Shown: positions 1-9,232, counted from the stretch's first letter. The stretch: 64,000 nucleotides of DNA from Bacteroidia bacterium (GCA_030526155.1 JAUNDI010000004.1:1-64000); one strand, 5' to 3'. The notes: generated by a model from the letters alone, not told the origin. Made by a program: numbers and translations.

Positions 1-466
1 GTATATTAATGTCACTCATTAAGTTTAATACCCTATAGAAAAGATAAGCAGTTATCTTCTTTAACATGCTCTCCCCCTTTCTTATTTCCCTTTGTCCATA
101 TACCACCTCTGCTTTCTCTTGTATTAGAGTATCAAGCATATCGGGAATAAGATACGGAGGGTCTTGAAGGTCTGCATCTATAATTGCTGCGTATTTAGTT
201 GTACAATTATTAATACCAGCAGTAATGGCAACTTGATGCCCAAAATTTCTTGAAAAAGACAGAATCTGTATCTCATTGTATATCTTGCTATTTCTATAAA
301 GAATATCGTATGTAGAATCAGAACTTCCGTCGTTGATAAACAAAAGAACAACTTCATACCCTCTGCTTTTTAATGTTTGCGATACCTTATTTAAGGATAT
401 AAGTGTTTGGGGCAACACTTCCTGCTCATTATAGCAAGGGACAATTATAGTAATATCATTTTTCAT
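1..466 (-). CDS. Glycosyltransferase family 2, dolichol-phosphate/GtrB-like (partial, C-terminus off window)
   Basis: I read this frame directly: ATG at 466-464, open to the window edge (155 codons). The N-terminus is a GT-A fold start (ITIIVPCYNE), followed by FINDGSSD, SFSRNFGHQ and DADLQDPP, the nucleotide-sugar/metal-binding hallmarks of the DPM/GtrB/ArnC-like branch of GT2. Members transfer a sugar from a nucleotide sugar to polyprenyl phosphate at the inner membrane; the C-terminal membrane helices would lie beyond the left edge. Its ATG overlaps the TGA of the upstream FemAB-like gene by four bases (ATGA), so the two are probably translationally coupled. The sugar and acceptor cannot be told. 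Confidence 0.85.
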   Translation of the reverse strand, partial: MKNDITIIVPCYNEQEVLPQTLISLNKVSQTLKSRGYEVVLLFINDGSSDSTYDILYRNSKIYNEIQILSFSRNFGHQVAITAGINNCTTKYAAIIDADLQDPPYLIPDMLDTLIQEKAEVVYGQREIRKGESMLKKITAYLFYRVLNLMSDINI

Positions 467-1437
467 TTTGTCATTCTTTTTATCATCCATCCAACAACTC
501 CCCTAACCTTAATAACTTGCACATAGGCCACCCTAGCAGTACCTATTCCGGCATAAGACATAGCCATGCACTCGTTTATTCCTCCTCCTTTGTTGAAAGA
601 GGTACACCCATTACGTTTGGCTTCCATCATCATCTTGACTAATAGTAGTGTGGACGAGCCATCATCTTTATACTTAGGGTTGATATATGTGCACTCCTCT
701 TGGCAGGTGTAAGGCGCGTCTAGTAGGTATGCTCCTGCGGAGTGTATTGTTCTATTTTGGTCTTGTATAGATATTATGCCACCTTGATTACGTTTTATTG
801 CCTCGTCGAAAAGGCGACAAAAGATTGTTTTGGGATAGAATATAGTTTCGCCTTTGAGGTGTAGCTGTTGTTGGTATAAGTCGTATAACTCTGATGGGGA
901 AACCTCATTATATCCCACAGAGAGATTATTTTGGAGTGCTCGCTTGACTAGTCGGCGTTTATTCTCCCTATACGTTGATATTATCTCCTCCTCGCTATTG
1001 GGGATATCTTTCATTATATATGTGTAACGGACGCGACATAAGAAACCATTCCACTCCAAGGCTTGTAGTCCTAGTGAGTCGATACCCAACTTCATATTCA
1101 TATAGAATATCTTCCTATTGTCTATCTCCTCAGATATCAACCTTATTATCCTACAAGCTACACTATCATACTCAGAAACGCTTTTCCCCTCTGCTATATG
1201 CCTCATCCAAATACCCATATGCTGAGTAAGATGAGGTTGAATAGCAAATATCAGACCTAACTTCTTTACATAGTGGTATGGCATAGCGCCTATTATATCC
1301 CCCTTCTCGTCTTCTACCACTATGGCATCCCATCCTTTACCGTTTTCACTAGAGACAATATCAAGCCACCATGGCTGCATAGCTAATGGTAACTTTACTT
1401 GCTTAGATAGCTCGATATATTTCTCTTTTTGTGTCAT
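463..1437 (-). CDS. FemAB/GNAT-like acyl- or aminoacyltransferase
   Basis: 324-residue protein with the two-lobed GNAT layout of the FemAB/BioF2-like acetyltransferase families. The central helix (YRENKRRLVKRAL, about 155-168) and the C-terminal part (LLLVKMMMEAKRNGC, then FNKGGG near 280-290) are what I used. Relatives transfer aminoacyl or acyl groups in peptidoglycan bridges, lipids or polysaccharides. It sits 9 nt after the lipase stop and overlaps the following glycosyltransferase, suggesting a joint role in modifying a lipid-linked or surface glycan. No signal peptide, so cytoplasmic. The specific substrate is unknown. Confidence 0.65.
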   Translation of the reverse strand: MTQKEKYIELSKQVKLPLAMQPWWLDIVSSENGKGWDAIVVEDEKGDIIGAMPYHYVKKLGLIFAIQPHLTQHMGIWMRHIAEGKSVSEYDSVACRIIRLISEEIDNRKIFYMNMKLGIDSLGLQALEWNGFLCRVRYTYIMKDIPNSEEEIISTYRENKRRLVKRALQNNLSVGYNEVSPSELYDLYQQQLHLKGETIFYPKTIFCRLFDEAIKRNQGGIISIQDQNRTIHSAGAYLLDAPYTCQEECTYINPKYKDDGSSTLLLVKMMMEAKRNGCTSFNKGGGINECMAMSYAGIGTARVAYVQVIKVRGVVGWMIKRMTK

Positions 1438-1446
1438 CCAGATATC

Positions 1447-2535
1447 CTACAAATCTCTAACAGCCAAATCCATATATGCCACAAACATATGGTGTTCAAA
1501 GATATCATCGGCATAATACTTATGTGCTTGATGGTATTGTTCATCAGGCATCAATACGATAGTAACACCTGCGCGTTGGAAGTTAGCACAATGTACCAAG
1601 GCAGGCTTTCCATAGTCTACCCCTAAATCACTTAGCATATCTGCCATGGTATACCCTAGATACTTAGTAAGCCTCTTCTCGCTCTTACGAGTTGGAGTCT
1701 TAAGGAGGCGAATAAGCATCTTGATTTTCAGCTTATCCATCCCTTTCATATCAGCGGCTTTTACCATGTCGTCTACTCTTCTGAATGGCGATGTCTCGTT
1801 GAAGTCGTCTGGCGTCTGTACGCTAAGTGGCGTCTCAGGCACCCAGTCGTCGGCGTTTACAACGTTAAAAGCCCAACCGCCGCGAGTCATTCTATCATAC
1901 TGCATGGCAAACCTATAATCGCCTGGCTTAGGTGCAGCACTACAATAAGTCTTGAATCGGATATCAGCCGCTATTAGCCCATCTTTCTGTTTTTGTAGTA
2001 GGTAGGCTGTAAGGAGTGCGCATATGGCTCCTCCCTGACTATGGCCCGTAAGGATACAATCGCGCATTCCTGCCTTATAGCATGAGTCTATCTTGGCTTC
2101 AATATCCTTACTAAGCGAAAGAACACTACCTAACCACCCAGCGTGTACTAGCGCCTTACCATCTTCGCATAGCTTATAATCGTAGTCTTCTACTAAATGG
2201 TATTTGCCTTGCGCAGGTAGTAGTCCGGCATGAAAGTTGGCAAACCAGCTAACTTGTGTAGGTACGCTACCACGGAGGCTTACGAGGAATATCTTCTTCT
2301 CTTTATTCTCCCACAACTCCCATTTGTTGTCAAATCCCATTGTGGGCGACTCATATATGCGCTCATACTCCTTTGGAGTCTCGCACTTATACTTGTCTTC
2401 TATCATGCCATTTTTGAAGTGTGAGGCTATCCTCAAACACTCTAGATACTCCTCTTTCTGAAAGCCAGAAACAAGTTGAGCGGAGATAGATACCCCGCTC
2501 AACAATGCTAATATGGAAAATAATATAATTCTCAT
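1447..2535 (-). CDS. Secreted class 3 lipase-like alpha/beta hydrolase
   Basis: 362 residues starting with a clear signal peptide (MRIILFSILALLSGVSISAQ). The nucleophile elbow GHSQGG is at about 164-169 with Ser166, preceded by ILT as in fungal-type lipase_3 enzymes. A candidate catalytic Asp lies in NADDWVPE (about 230) and a His in the C-terminal HKYYADDIFEHH segment. Predicted periplasmic or outer-membrane-exposed esterase or lipase; the lipid substrate is unknown. It lies 35 nt downstream of argS and 9 nt upstream of the FemAB-like gene, all on the minus strand. Confidence 0.75.
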   Translation of the reverse strand: MRIILFSILALLSGVSISAQLVSGFQKEEYLECLRIASHFKNGMIEDKYKCETPKEYERIYESPTMGFDNKWELWENKEKKIFLVSLRGSVPTQVSWFANFHAGLLPAQGKYHLVEDYDYKLCEDGKALVHAGWLGSVLSLSKDIEAKIDSCYKAGMRDCILTGHSQGGAICALLTAYLLQKQKDGLIAADIRFKTYCSAAPKPGDYRFAMQYDRMTRGGWAFNVVNADDWVPETPLSVQTPDDFNETSPFRRVDDMVKAADMKGMDKLKIKMLIRLLKTPTRKSEKRLTKYLGYTMADMLSDLGVDYGKPALVHCANFQRAGVTIVLMPDEQYHQAHKYYADDIFEHHMFVAYMDLAVRDL

Positions 2536-2570
2536 ATTCTATTCATAGTGTAAAATAATGTATGCCTGTA

Positions 2571-4406
2571 TTACATGCGTTGTGGCATCTCGATGCCAAG
2601 AATCCACATAGCATTCTTCAATACCTTAGCAACTACAGAACTCAATAGGATTCTGTTTGCACGTACCTCAGCATTCTCCTCTTTTAGGATAGAGAAGTCG
2701 TGATAGTACTGGTTGTACTCTTTTGCTAAGTCGTATGCGAAGTTTGCGACCAAAGCAGGGCTATATACCTCTCCTGCCTCTTTTACTACAGCAGGGAATT
2801 GCTCTATCTGGCGAAGTATCTGTATCTCTTTGTCTGCTAGTGGAGCATTGTTTGCCTTGTCAGCAACCCTCTCTCCTGCCTCTGCTGCCTTACGCAATAC
2901 TGATTGGATACGTGCGTATGCGTATTGAATAAACGGACCAGTATTACCATTGAAGTCGATAGACTCTTTAGGGTTAAAGGTCATATTCTTTCTTGGGTCT
3001 ACCTTGAGGATGAAGTATTTCAAGGCGCCAAGTGCTAATATTCTATATGTATTCTCACACTCCTCTTCTGTGAGGCCATCAAGACGTCCAAGCTCCTTGC
3101 CCATCTCACGAGCAGTAGATATCATATCTGCTACAAGGTCGTCAGCATCTACTACTGTACCCTCGCGGCTCTTCATCTTTCCCTCAGGAAGCTCTACCAT
3201 ACCATAAGAGAAGTGAACAAGGTCTTTACCCCACTTAAAGCCAAGACGATCGAGAAGTATAGATAACACCTGGAAATGGTAGTTCTGCTCGTTGCCTACT
3301 ACGTATACCATCTTGTCGATTGGGTAGTCGTCAAATCTCAACTTAGCAGTACCAATATCTTGTGTCATGTAGACACTTGTGCCGTCTTTTCTGAGGAGTA
3401 GTTTCTCGTCAAGACCGTTCTCACGTAGGTCAGCCCATACAGAGCCGTCTTCTCTCTTGTAGAACTTGCCGGCCTCGAGTCCTTCAAGAACTTTACCTTT
3501 GCCTATCTTGTATGTCTGGCTCTCGTAGTATATCTTGTCGAAATCAACGCCGAGCAACTTATATGTCTCGTCAAATCCAGCGTATACCCACGAATTCATC
3601 TTCTCCCAAAGACCGCGAACCTCAGCATCGCCTGCCTCCCATTTTCGTAGCATCTCGCGTGCCTCTGCCATGAGTGGCGACTTAGCTTCTGCTGCTGCCT
3701 TTTGGAGTTCTTTTGTCTCTTCGTCGTCTTTGCCCTTGATGGCTTTAACCTCTGGGTCGTTCTCTATGATGTTCTTAAGCTCTGCTTTGAACTCTTTGTC
3801 AAATCTTACATAGTAATCACCTACCAAGTGGTCGCCTTTCTGGTTTAAATTCTCTGGTGTACAGCCATTGCCCCACTTCTGCCATGCTAGCATGCTCTTA
3901 CAGATGTGGATACCACGGTCGTTTACTATATTGGTCTTTACAACTTTATTTCCGCATACACTTACAAGTCGTGCCAATGATGATCCCAAGAGGTTATTTC
4001 TAATATGGCCGAGGTGTAATGGTTTGTTGGTATTTGGCGATGAGTACTCTATCATTACGAGTGGCGACTTCTCGTCTGCCTTTACATAGCCATAGTCTTC
4101 TGCTGTAGCGGCATTCATCACGTTGGCCCAGTAATTCGCATCAAGACTAAGGTTCAAGAATCCTTTGATAACCTCAAATTCCGATACCTCAGGCACCTCT
4201 GCTACTATAGCCTCACCAAGTATCTTGCCTGTCTCGTCTGGCGATTTCTTACTGAGTCTTACCAATGGGAATACTACAAGTGTGTAGTCGCCTTTCTGGT
4301 CTTTACGTGTGACGTTTACTTGAATTGTCGAAGCGTCTACCGTTGCAGCGAATTGCTTCTCTACTGCCGCAGCAGCAGCTTGTTGAATTTTCTGTTCTAT
4401 ATTCAT
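2571..4406 (-). CDS. argS: Arginyl-tRNA synthetase
   Basis: 611-residue class I synthetase charging tRNA-Arg. Visible are the N-terminal additional domain (residues 1-110), the HIGH signature as HLGH at 131-134 inside SSPNTNKPLHLGH, the KMSKS-equivalent KMKSREG near 400, and the helical anticodon-binding domain ending in MPQRM. Length is normal for a Bacteroidales ArgS. One base separates its ATG from the stop of the upstream metallo-hydrolase, so the two are almost certainly cotranscribed. Confidence 0.97.
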   Translation of the reverse strand: MNIEQKIQQAAAAAVEKQFAATVDASTIQVNVTRKDQKGDYTLVVFPLVRLSKKSPDETGKILGEAIVAEVPEVSEFEVIKGFLNLSLDANYWANVMNAATAEDYGYVKADEKSPLVMIEYSSPNTNKPLHLGHIRNNLLGSSLARLVSVCGNKVVKTNIVNDRGIHICKSMLAWQKWGNGCTPENLNQKGDHLVGDYYVRFDKEFKAELKNIIENDPEVKAIKGKDDEETKELQKAAAEAKSPLMAEAREMLRKWEAGDAEVRGLWEKMNSWVYAGFDETYKLLGVDFDKIYYESQTYKIGKGKVLEGLEAGKFYKREDGSVWADLRENGLDEKLLLRKDGTSVYMTQDIGTAKLRFDDYPIDKMVYVVGNEQNYHFQVLSILLDRLGFKWGKDLVHFSYGMVELPEGKMKSREGTVVDADDLVADMISTAREMGKELGRLDGLTEEECENTYRILALGALKYFILKVDPRKNMTFNPKESIDFNGNTGPFIQYAYARIQSVLRKAAEAGERVADKANNAPLADKEIQILRQIEQFPAVVKEAGEVYSPALVANFAYDLAKEYNQYYHDFSILKEENAEVRANRILLSSVVAKVLKNAMWILGIEMPQRM

Positions 4407-4407
4407 T

Positions 4408-5226
4408 TCAAATCGTTTTTTCCAACTTTATTAGTGCCCCAGCTCCATTTCTGCTAGCTGTGTATACTTTCATATGCTCCTCAAATGGCTCAAATAACTC
4501 TCTCACCAGTTGGGGTTTATTGTTTTCTCCAGATAAATGCGACAATACCAATACTTGCAACTTGTATGGCTTTGGTAGGTTTTCAATTAGCTCAAAGGCC
4601 TCTTTGTTGCTTATGTGTCCCTCTCCGCCAGTAATACGATTCTTTAGATACAATGGGTAATGCCCTTTTTGTAGCATCTCCTTGTCGTAATTACTCTCCA
4701 AAAATACAGCGTCACATTGTCCCAACTCTTCTACTAGGCGGTCTGTCGGTCTCCCTATGTCTGTATATACGCCAATGGTAATACCATCTACCGTCCTTAC
4801 CGTATAGCTCACCGGCTCTTTTACATCGTGTGGCTTGGCAAAGCTTGTTACCTCAATCGGACCTACCGTTATGACGCCATCAGATGGCATAAGGTGTACC
4901 CTCGACCCATCTAGTGGTAAGTAGTATTCCCTCACACCCTTGGCAGTGCCCGCCGTCATATAGCAGTGCATATGCTTATGGTGATTAGCTAATACCTTCA
5001 ATCCCCTCACATGGTCAGAGTGCTCATGGGAAATAAATATGGCCGAGAGCAATTTAAGGTCCACACCTACAGTCTTGGCTCTCTTTACCATCTCTCTATA
5101 CCCAATACCACAATCAATCATGATCGCAGTGTCCTGACATTGTATCCAGTAAGCATTACCATTGCTCCCCGACGCAATAGAACATATATATGTAGTAGCT
5201 TCCGCTAAAAGTGATGTACTCTCCAT
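4408..5226 (-). CDS. MBL-fold metallo-hydrolase, YycJ/WalJ-like
   Basis: 272 residues. It opens with ICSIASGSNGNAYWI, the WalJ/YycJ-type N-terminus, and has the zinc-binding HEHSDH motif at 67-72, then FAKPHDVKEP, YTDIGR and LSHLSGENN carrying later metal ligands. The family is a putative phosphodiesterase/exonuclease fold; its physiological role outside Firmicutes is unclear. No other Met precedes the conserved N-terminal block, so the start is secure. A TAACTTTG box at 5235-5242 would place transcription start within a few bases of the ATG (see findings). Confidence 0.85.
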   Translation of the reverse strand: MESTSLLAEATTYICSIASGSNGNAYWIQCQDTAIMIDCGIGYREMVKRAKTVGVDLKLLSAIFISHEHSDHVRGLKVLANHHKHMHCYMTAGTAKGVREYYLPLDGSRVHLMPSDGVITVGPIEVTSFAKPHDVKEPVSYTVRTVDGITIGVYTDIGRPTDRLVEELGQCDAVFLESNYDKEMLQKGHYPLYLKNRITGGEGHISNKEAFELIENLPKPYKLQVLVLSHLSGENNKPQLVRELFEPFEEHMKVYTASRNGAGALIKLEKTI

Positions 5227-5234
5227 TATGATTG

Positions 5235-5242
5235 CAAAGTTA
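5235..5242 (-). promoter_or_regulatory. -7 box of Bacteroidota promoter for the MBL-argS operon
   Basis: On the minus strand the sequence reads TAACTTTG, a perfect TAnnTTTG. The -33 element is poor (GTG rather than TTG). Spacing from other promoters in the window predicts a start site at about 5228, that is 0-3 nt before the ATG. Confidence 0.45.
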
Positions 5243-5341
5243 GTGAATTTTACGTTGATACACGTTTATTGTTCCTCACAAATCATTATTCTCCTAAGCT
5301 ATTTATTTCTATCCTCCATATTCGTACAAAAACAAAAATTT

Positions 5342-5389
5342 ACGATGAACGACTATGCTCCCTATGTGCTCACAATACAAAAACTACGA
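5342..5389 (+). repeat. 44-nt intergenic repeat, one unit plus start of a decayed second
   Basis: Unit begins ACGATGAACGACTATGCTCC and the next ACGA follows exactly 44 nt later at 5386. It belongs to the same family as 12096-12238 and 47813-47944. The rest of the 275-nt spacer between the MBL gene and tonB is AT-rich with no gene. Confidence 0.75.
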
Positions 5390-5440
5390 CCAACAAGCCA
5401 CCACAAGCCTATCTTCCTCTATCCTCTATCCGATGCCTCT

Positions 5441-5477
5441 AAAATAAAAAAGAGCACACCGAATATCGATATGCTCT
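5441..5477 (-). terminator. Probable rho-independent terminator after tonB
   Basis: AGAGCA (5451-5456) pairs with TGCTCT (5472-5477). On the minus strand the hairpin is followed by a T-rich tract (complement of 5441-5450). It lies 25 nt beyond the tonB stop. The stem is short. Confidence 0.55.
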
Positions 5478-5501
5478 CTCTTTTCCTAAAATATTTAACG
5501 T

Positions 5502-6518
5502 CTACTGCAATCTGAATCTATAGGTAATAGTACCTACCTGTTCCACAGCAGCGTCCATCTTACGGTCAAACTTGGCTTTCTTTGCCGCCTCTACAGCAAC
5601 TGCCCAAAGCTGTTTATTTTGTACCGTAGTACCTTTGCTTATTACAGTAGCAGATTTCACTGTGCCATACTTATCAACATGTATCTCTACAGCTACGTTT
5701 CCTTGCTCCTGAATATTATACACTGGCTTTGGCAACGTTCCTTGTAGAGTACGTCCCTCTAGGTTAACCGAACCTACTCCATTTCCTTGTGTCCCTCCTC
5801 CTGTGCCGTTGCCAGCACCACCGGTCAGACTTCCTTGGTTGCCTACGCCTGTCGTATTGCCTTGCGAATTGCTATTTCCTGTTCCCTTGCCCGACATGCC
5901 TTTGCGTATCGCATCTTGCGCTGCCTTCTTTGCCGCAGCCTCTTTCTCAGCTTTCGCCTTGGCTTCTGCTTCAGCCTTCTCTTTCGCTATACGCTCTGCC
6001 TCTAGTCTCGCCTTCTCAGCTGCCTCCGCTTGTGCCTTGGCTCTCGCCTCGGCTTCGGCTTTCGCTTTTGCCTCTGCTTGGGCTTTCAACTCTGCATCTC
6101 GCTTGGCTTTCTCTTTTGCTTCGGCTTCAGCCTTTGCTTTGGCTTCTGCTTTGGCTTGCTCATCAGCCTTCTTCTTAGCCTCTCTTAATGCCGCAGCCTC
6201 CTCAAAGTCTTGCGTGTCTTTTACCTGCCCATCTGCCTTTACCGTCTCTGCTGGAGCAGATGGCTGCGCTGGCGCTGGTGGCGGAGGTGTGGCCTCTTCT
6301 ACCTGCTGTGGCTGTGTCTCAACAGGTGTAGTAGCTGGTGCTGGCTCCACACTGCCTTGCCCATTGTCAGTAAAACCGTAGTTAACCAACAAGCCTTCCT
6401 CTTCCACAGGGGTAGTCTCTAATAGGGTAAATGCCAATATCAATAGTAGCACAGCATGAAATAATACCGTACCTACTACGCCGTGAGCTCTATATTTATC
6501 GTCTCTCCTCTGGTCCAT
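5502..6518 (-). CDS. tonB: TonB/TolA-like energy transducer
   Basis: 338 residues: short cytoplasmic start, one membrane helix (about 16-37), a Pro/Ala/Gln-rich stretch, a long Ala/Lys/Glu-rich TolA-like helical region (about 110-205), a Gly/Asn/Gln linker, and a C-terminal TonB domain (VYNIQEQG to the final ITYRFRLQ). It would carry proton-motive energy from ExbB/ExbD to outer-membrane receptors; two TonB receptors lie in this window. It follows exbD by 14 nt. The charged helical middle is TolA-like, so a Tol-type role cannot be excluded. Confidence 0.85.
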   Translation of the reverse strand: MDQRRDDKYRAHGVVGTVLFHAVLLLILAFTLLETTPVEEEGLLVNYGFTDNGQGSVEPAPATTPVETQPQQVEEATPPPPAPAQPSAPAETVKADGQVKDTQDFEEAAALREAKKKADEQAKAEAKAKAEAEAKEKAKRDAELKAQAEAKAKAEAEARAKAQAEAAEKARLEAERIAKEKAEAEAKAKAEKEAAAKKAAQDAIRKGMSGKGTGNSNSQGNTTGVGNQGSLTGGAGNGTGGGTQGNGVGSVNLEGRTLQGTLPKPVYNIQEQGNVAVEIHVDKYGTVKSATVISKGTTVQNKQLWAVAVEAAKKAKFDRKMDAAVEQVGTITYRFRLQ

Positions 6519-6532
6519 TATCTCCCTATTAT

Positions 6533-6925
6533 CTATTTGGCACGAGTGGCTAGAATAAGCTTGTATTTATTCTTCTTAGCTATATTCATTACCTTCACCA
6601 CCTCTTTCATAGGCACATTCTCATCCACATGAAGGGCTATGTACATATCGTCATTCTGTCCCAACTTCGCTTGTAGCGTTGGTTCTAGCTCCTCATATTT
6701 TACCCTACGCGACTCAACATAATATCTCAAATCTTTCGTTATGGATACCGATGTCTGTGGCTTCGCTGATGTCTGATTGGCACTCTGTGGCAATAGCAAT
6801 TTCAGCGCATTAGGGTGTACCAATGTCGATGTCAACATGAAGAATATAAGTAGCAAAAACACTATATCCGTCATGGACGACATGCTGAACGACGAACTTA
6901 TCTTACTTGTTCTCTTAAGAGCCAT
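6533..6925 (-). CDS. exbD: ExbD/TolR-family biopolymer transport protein
   Basis: 130 residues with the usual N-terminal anchor. The functionally essential Asp sits at the start of the helix in MTDIVFLLLIFFML (about 18-31), followed by a periplasmic TolR-type domain. It forms the proton channel with ExbB and powers TonB. Encoded between exbB (9 nt gap) and tonB (14 nt gap). Confidence 0.9.
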   Translation of the reverse strand: MALKRTSKISSSFSMSSMTDIVFLLLIFFMLTSTLVHPNALKLLLPQSANQTSAKPQTSVSITKDLRYYVESRRVKYEELEPTLQAKLGQNDDMYIALHVDENVPMKEVVKVMNIAKKNKYKLILATRAK

Positions 6926-6934
6926 CTCTTACCA

Positions 6935-7624
6935 CTATTTTTCTGGTTCATAAAGCATATCCATAAACTCCATAGTACGAGCCTCCAAAATGAAGATTAC
7001 CTTCTCTACTCGTGCTACTAAGTTGTTATATGCAAAATAAGCTATGATACCTACAGCAAGACCGCCTACCGTGGTCACAAGGGCTGTATATATACCACCA
7101 GCCAATGTGCTTACCTCAATATTATTGCCTGCATTGGCCATCTCAAAGAAGGCTTGTATCATACCTGTTACAGTTCCAAAGAAACCAATCATTGGCGCAC
7201 CTCCTGATACCGACGCCAAGCCTGCAAGACCTTTCTCTAATCGGCTAACCTCGAGGTTGCCTGCATTCTCTACTGCTGTATTTACATCGTTCAATGGTCG
7301 GCCAATACGACTAATACCTTTCTCTACCATTCTTGCTACTGGTGTATCTGTCATCTGACAAAGCGAACGGGCCGAATCTATGTTACCACTGTGTATATAG
7401 TCTTTTATCTTGCTCATAAATGTCTTGTCCTCTCGCAATGCTTGCGAAAGTGCCATAGTACGCTCCACAAAAACATATACCGCATATACACTCAACAAGA
7501 GGAGTACTATCATTATCCATCCTCCTTGCATCGCAAGGTCAATAACATTTAATGTAGCTGGCTCTTGAACCATTTCTGCCGAATTCTCTAGCATTTCAGC
7601 GTTTGAAGAGATACTCTGTATCAT
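6935..7624 (-). CDS. exbB: MotA/TolQ/ExbB proton channel family protein
   Basis: 229 residues with three membrane segments: about 33-53 (IMIVLLLLSVYAVYVF), 142-162 (GAPMIGFFGTVTGMIQAF) and 178-200 (LVTTVGGLAVGIIAYFAYN). The GFFGTVTGM and TTVGGLAVGI stretches are typical of TolQ/ExbB. First gene of the exbB-exbD-tonB operon, with its own promoter at 7670-7698. Confidence 0.92.
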   Translation of the reverse strand: MIQSISSNAEMLENSAEMVQEPATLNVIDLAMQGGWIMIVLLLLSVYAVYVFVERTMALSQALREDKTFMSKIKDYIHSGNIDSARSLCQMTDTPVARMVEKGISRIGRPLNDVNTAVENAGNLEVSRLEKGLAGLASVSGGAPMIGFFGTVTGMIQAFFEMANAGNNIEVSTLAGGIYTALVTTVGGLAVGIIAYFAYNNLVARVEKVIFILEARTMEFMDMLYEPEK

Positions 7625-7669
7625 TGTCTGTATTATCTATTATTTTTGAATCTTAATATTCTCAACTCA

Positions 7670-7698
7670 CAAAGTTATGTATTTAATAGCTATCTCAA
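7670..7698 (-). promoter_or_regulatory. Promoter of exbB-exbD-tonB
   Basis: On the minus strand: TTG at 7698-7696, an 18-nt spacer, then TAACTTTG at 7677-7670. Predicted start near 7663 gives a leader of about 40 nt. Confidence 0.6.
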
Positions 7699-7702
7699 TG
7701 CC

Positions 7703-9151
7703 TTAATCTTCTATTTTTCTCTTTGTAACGGCTATGCGCTGGTCTATCTCCTTAGAATGCTCTCCATCATTTAGCTCTTTCGATTTCAATAGCCATTTCA
7801 TCGCTTCCGTCTTATTTCCCTCTGCTATAAAAAGGTCTGCCATATATATGGCTGCATACGGACCGTAAAATTGTACATCTTTAGCTGCCAGCTGAACTGT
7901 CTTCCTGTAGTACTGCTTGGCCAAATTCTTCTCTCCTAGCATATCCGAACATCTTCCCATCCTAAAGTGATACTCTATCTCGTCTCCTTTCTGCGGAACA
8001 TAACCAACTAATGCCGCTCTACTCTCTTTGTAGTTTCCATACTCAAAGTGCAACCTCGATTTCAAGAGTGTCACATCTAGCGTATCCATTATCCTCCTCG
8101 CATCGTCTCTACTTCTCTCATCTATATCAAAATCTGATGATAGGCGAATTGTCTCCATGGCCATCTCTCTTCTCTTTTTATAGTCTCCTTTCAATGCATA
8201 GGCATAGGCTTTCATCAAATAGGCGTCATTTAAGCAGGCTACTCCTCTATATACTTTTATGAAGCGGTCGGCTTGCTTTATGCACTCGTCTGCATCAAGT
8301 CTCCTTAACGCATATTTCGATAGCTGGTGTATCAATAGTGGATACCTCTCAAACATATACCCTGGTATGGAGTCTAAGGCAGCCTCTGCTACCGCACCTC
8401 TCTGTTTCCTACCGTTGCTGAGTATGTAAACATACATCACGGCTGGTGATGTACTACTGCTCATCTTCTGCGCTAAGTCACTGTCTAGTCTCTGCTCATG
8501 CGACAAAAAGAGGTTCGCAAAGGATAAGAGTAGCGACTCCTCGTACGCTCCTGGTACCCCTACCATTATATTTCTGTATGTATTTATCTCTTTGAAGCCT
8601 TGCTGTAAATCGCCTTTGTCAAAGAAGAAGCCTGCGAGCGACTTCCACTTCTCCGGCACTTGGGATAGTATAATGTTGAATATGCCTCTCAACATCAATT
8701 GCCCTTCATACTCTTTATATTTCTTCTCTCCAGCTCTAAAAGCTTTAAAGGATTTATAGAATTGTATACCGCTAGTAATCATATTGCCACAACTCATCTC
8801 TACCAAGCATCTATGCAATAGTAAGTTGGCACGTAGATTCTCGGCATACTTATGCTTGGTTACTTTTGATAGCGCAAAATCAGATGCCTCCATATATTTC
8901 TCATATCTAGAGGGCATATTCTCTGCCGCATAGTCAAGCATTGCTTTATACTCCTTCAAATAGGCTACCATAGCCTTATCATGAACTTTGGTAATGGAGT
9001 TATTGAACGACTGCTCGTCTAAATGAAAAACGTCATATAGGGCTTTCGATACATCTTCTTGAACTAGCGCACTTCTATGCGACGCATAGAGGTTTGCCGA
9101 TATGGCAACCAATAATATTATATATAATACAAATTTTCGCATACTCCTCAT
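7703..9151 (-). CDS. Exported TPR-like repeat protein of unknown function
   Basis: 482 residues with a signal peptide (KFVLYIILLVAISANLYAS). A second Met at 9142 could equally be the start. The body is helical with TPR-type segments, e.g. LMKAYAYALKGDYKKRREMA (about 310) and YHFRMGRCSDMLGEKNLAKQ (about 400). I see no catalytic motif. It lies upstream of exbB on the same strand but exbB has its own promoter. Role unknown; probably a periplasmic scaffold. Confidence 0.6.
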   Translation of the reverse strand: MRSMRKFVLYIILLVAISANLYASHRSALVQEDVSKALYDVFHLDEQSFNNSITKVHDKAMVAYLKEYKAMLDYAAENMPSRYEKYMEASDFALSKVTKHKYAENLRANLLLHRCLVEMSCGNMITSGIQFYKSFKAFRAGEKKYKEYEGQLMLRGIFNIILSQVPEKWKSLAGFFFDKGDLQQGFKEINTYRNIMVGVPGAYEESLLLSFANLFLSHEQRLDSDLAQKMSSSTSPAVMYVYILSNGRKQRGAVAEAALDSIPGYMFERYPLLIHQLSKYALRRLDADECIKQADRFIKVYRGVACLNDAYLMKAYAYALKGDYKKRREMAMETIRLSSDFDIDERSRDDARRIMDTLDVTLLKSRLHFEYGNYKESRAALVGYVPQKGDEIEYHFRMGRCSDMLGEKNLAKQYYRKTVQLAAKDVQFYGPYAAIYMADLFIAEGNKTEAMKWLLKSKELNDGEHSKEIDQRIAVTKRKIED

Positions 9152-9232
9152 GAACCTCTATAGTGTATGTTATTTATTATCTCTTATAACGCAATAAATG
9201 CTCTTACGGAAATATATACGTATATCTCCCCA

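Noticed and set aside
5803..6381. 192-codon plus-strand ORF opposite tonB
   Set aside because: Low-complexity Ala/Ser-rich shadow of the Ala/Lys/Glu repeat region of tonB.
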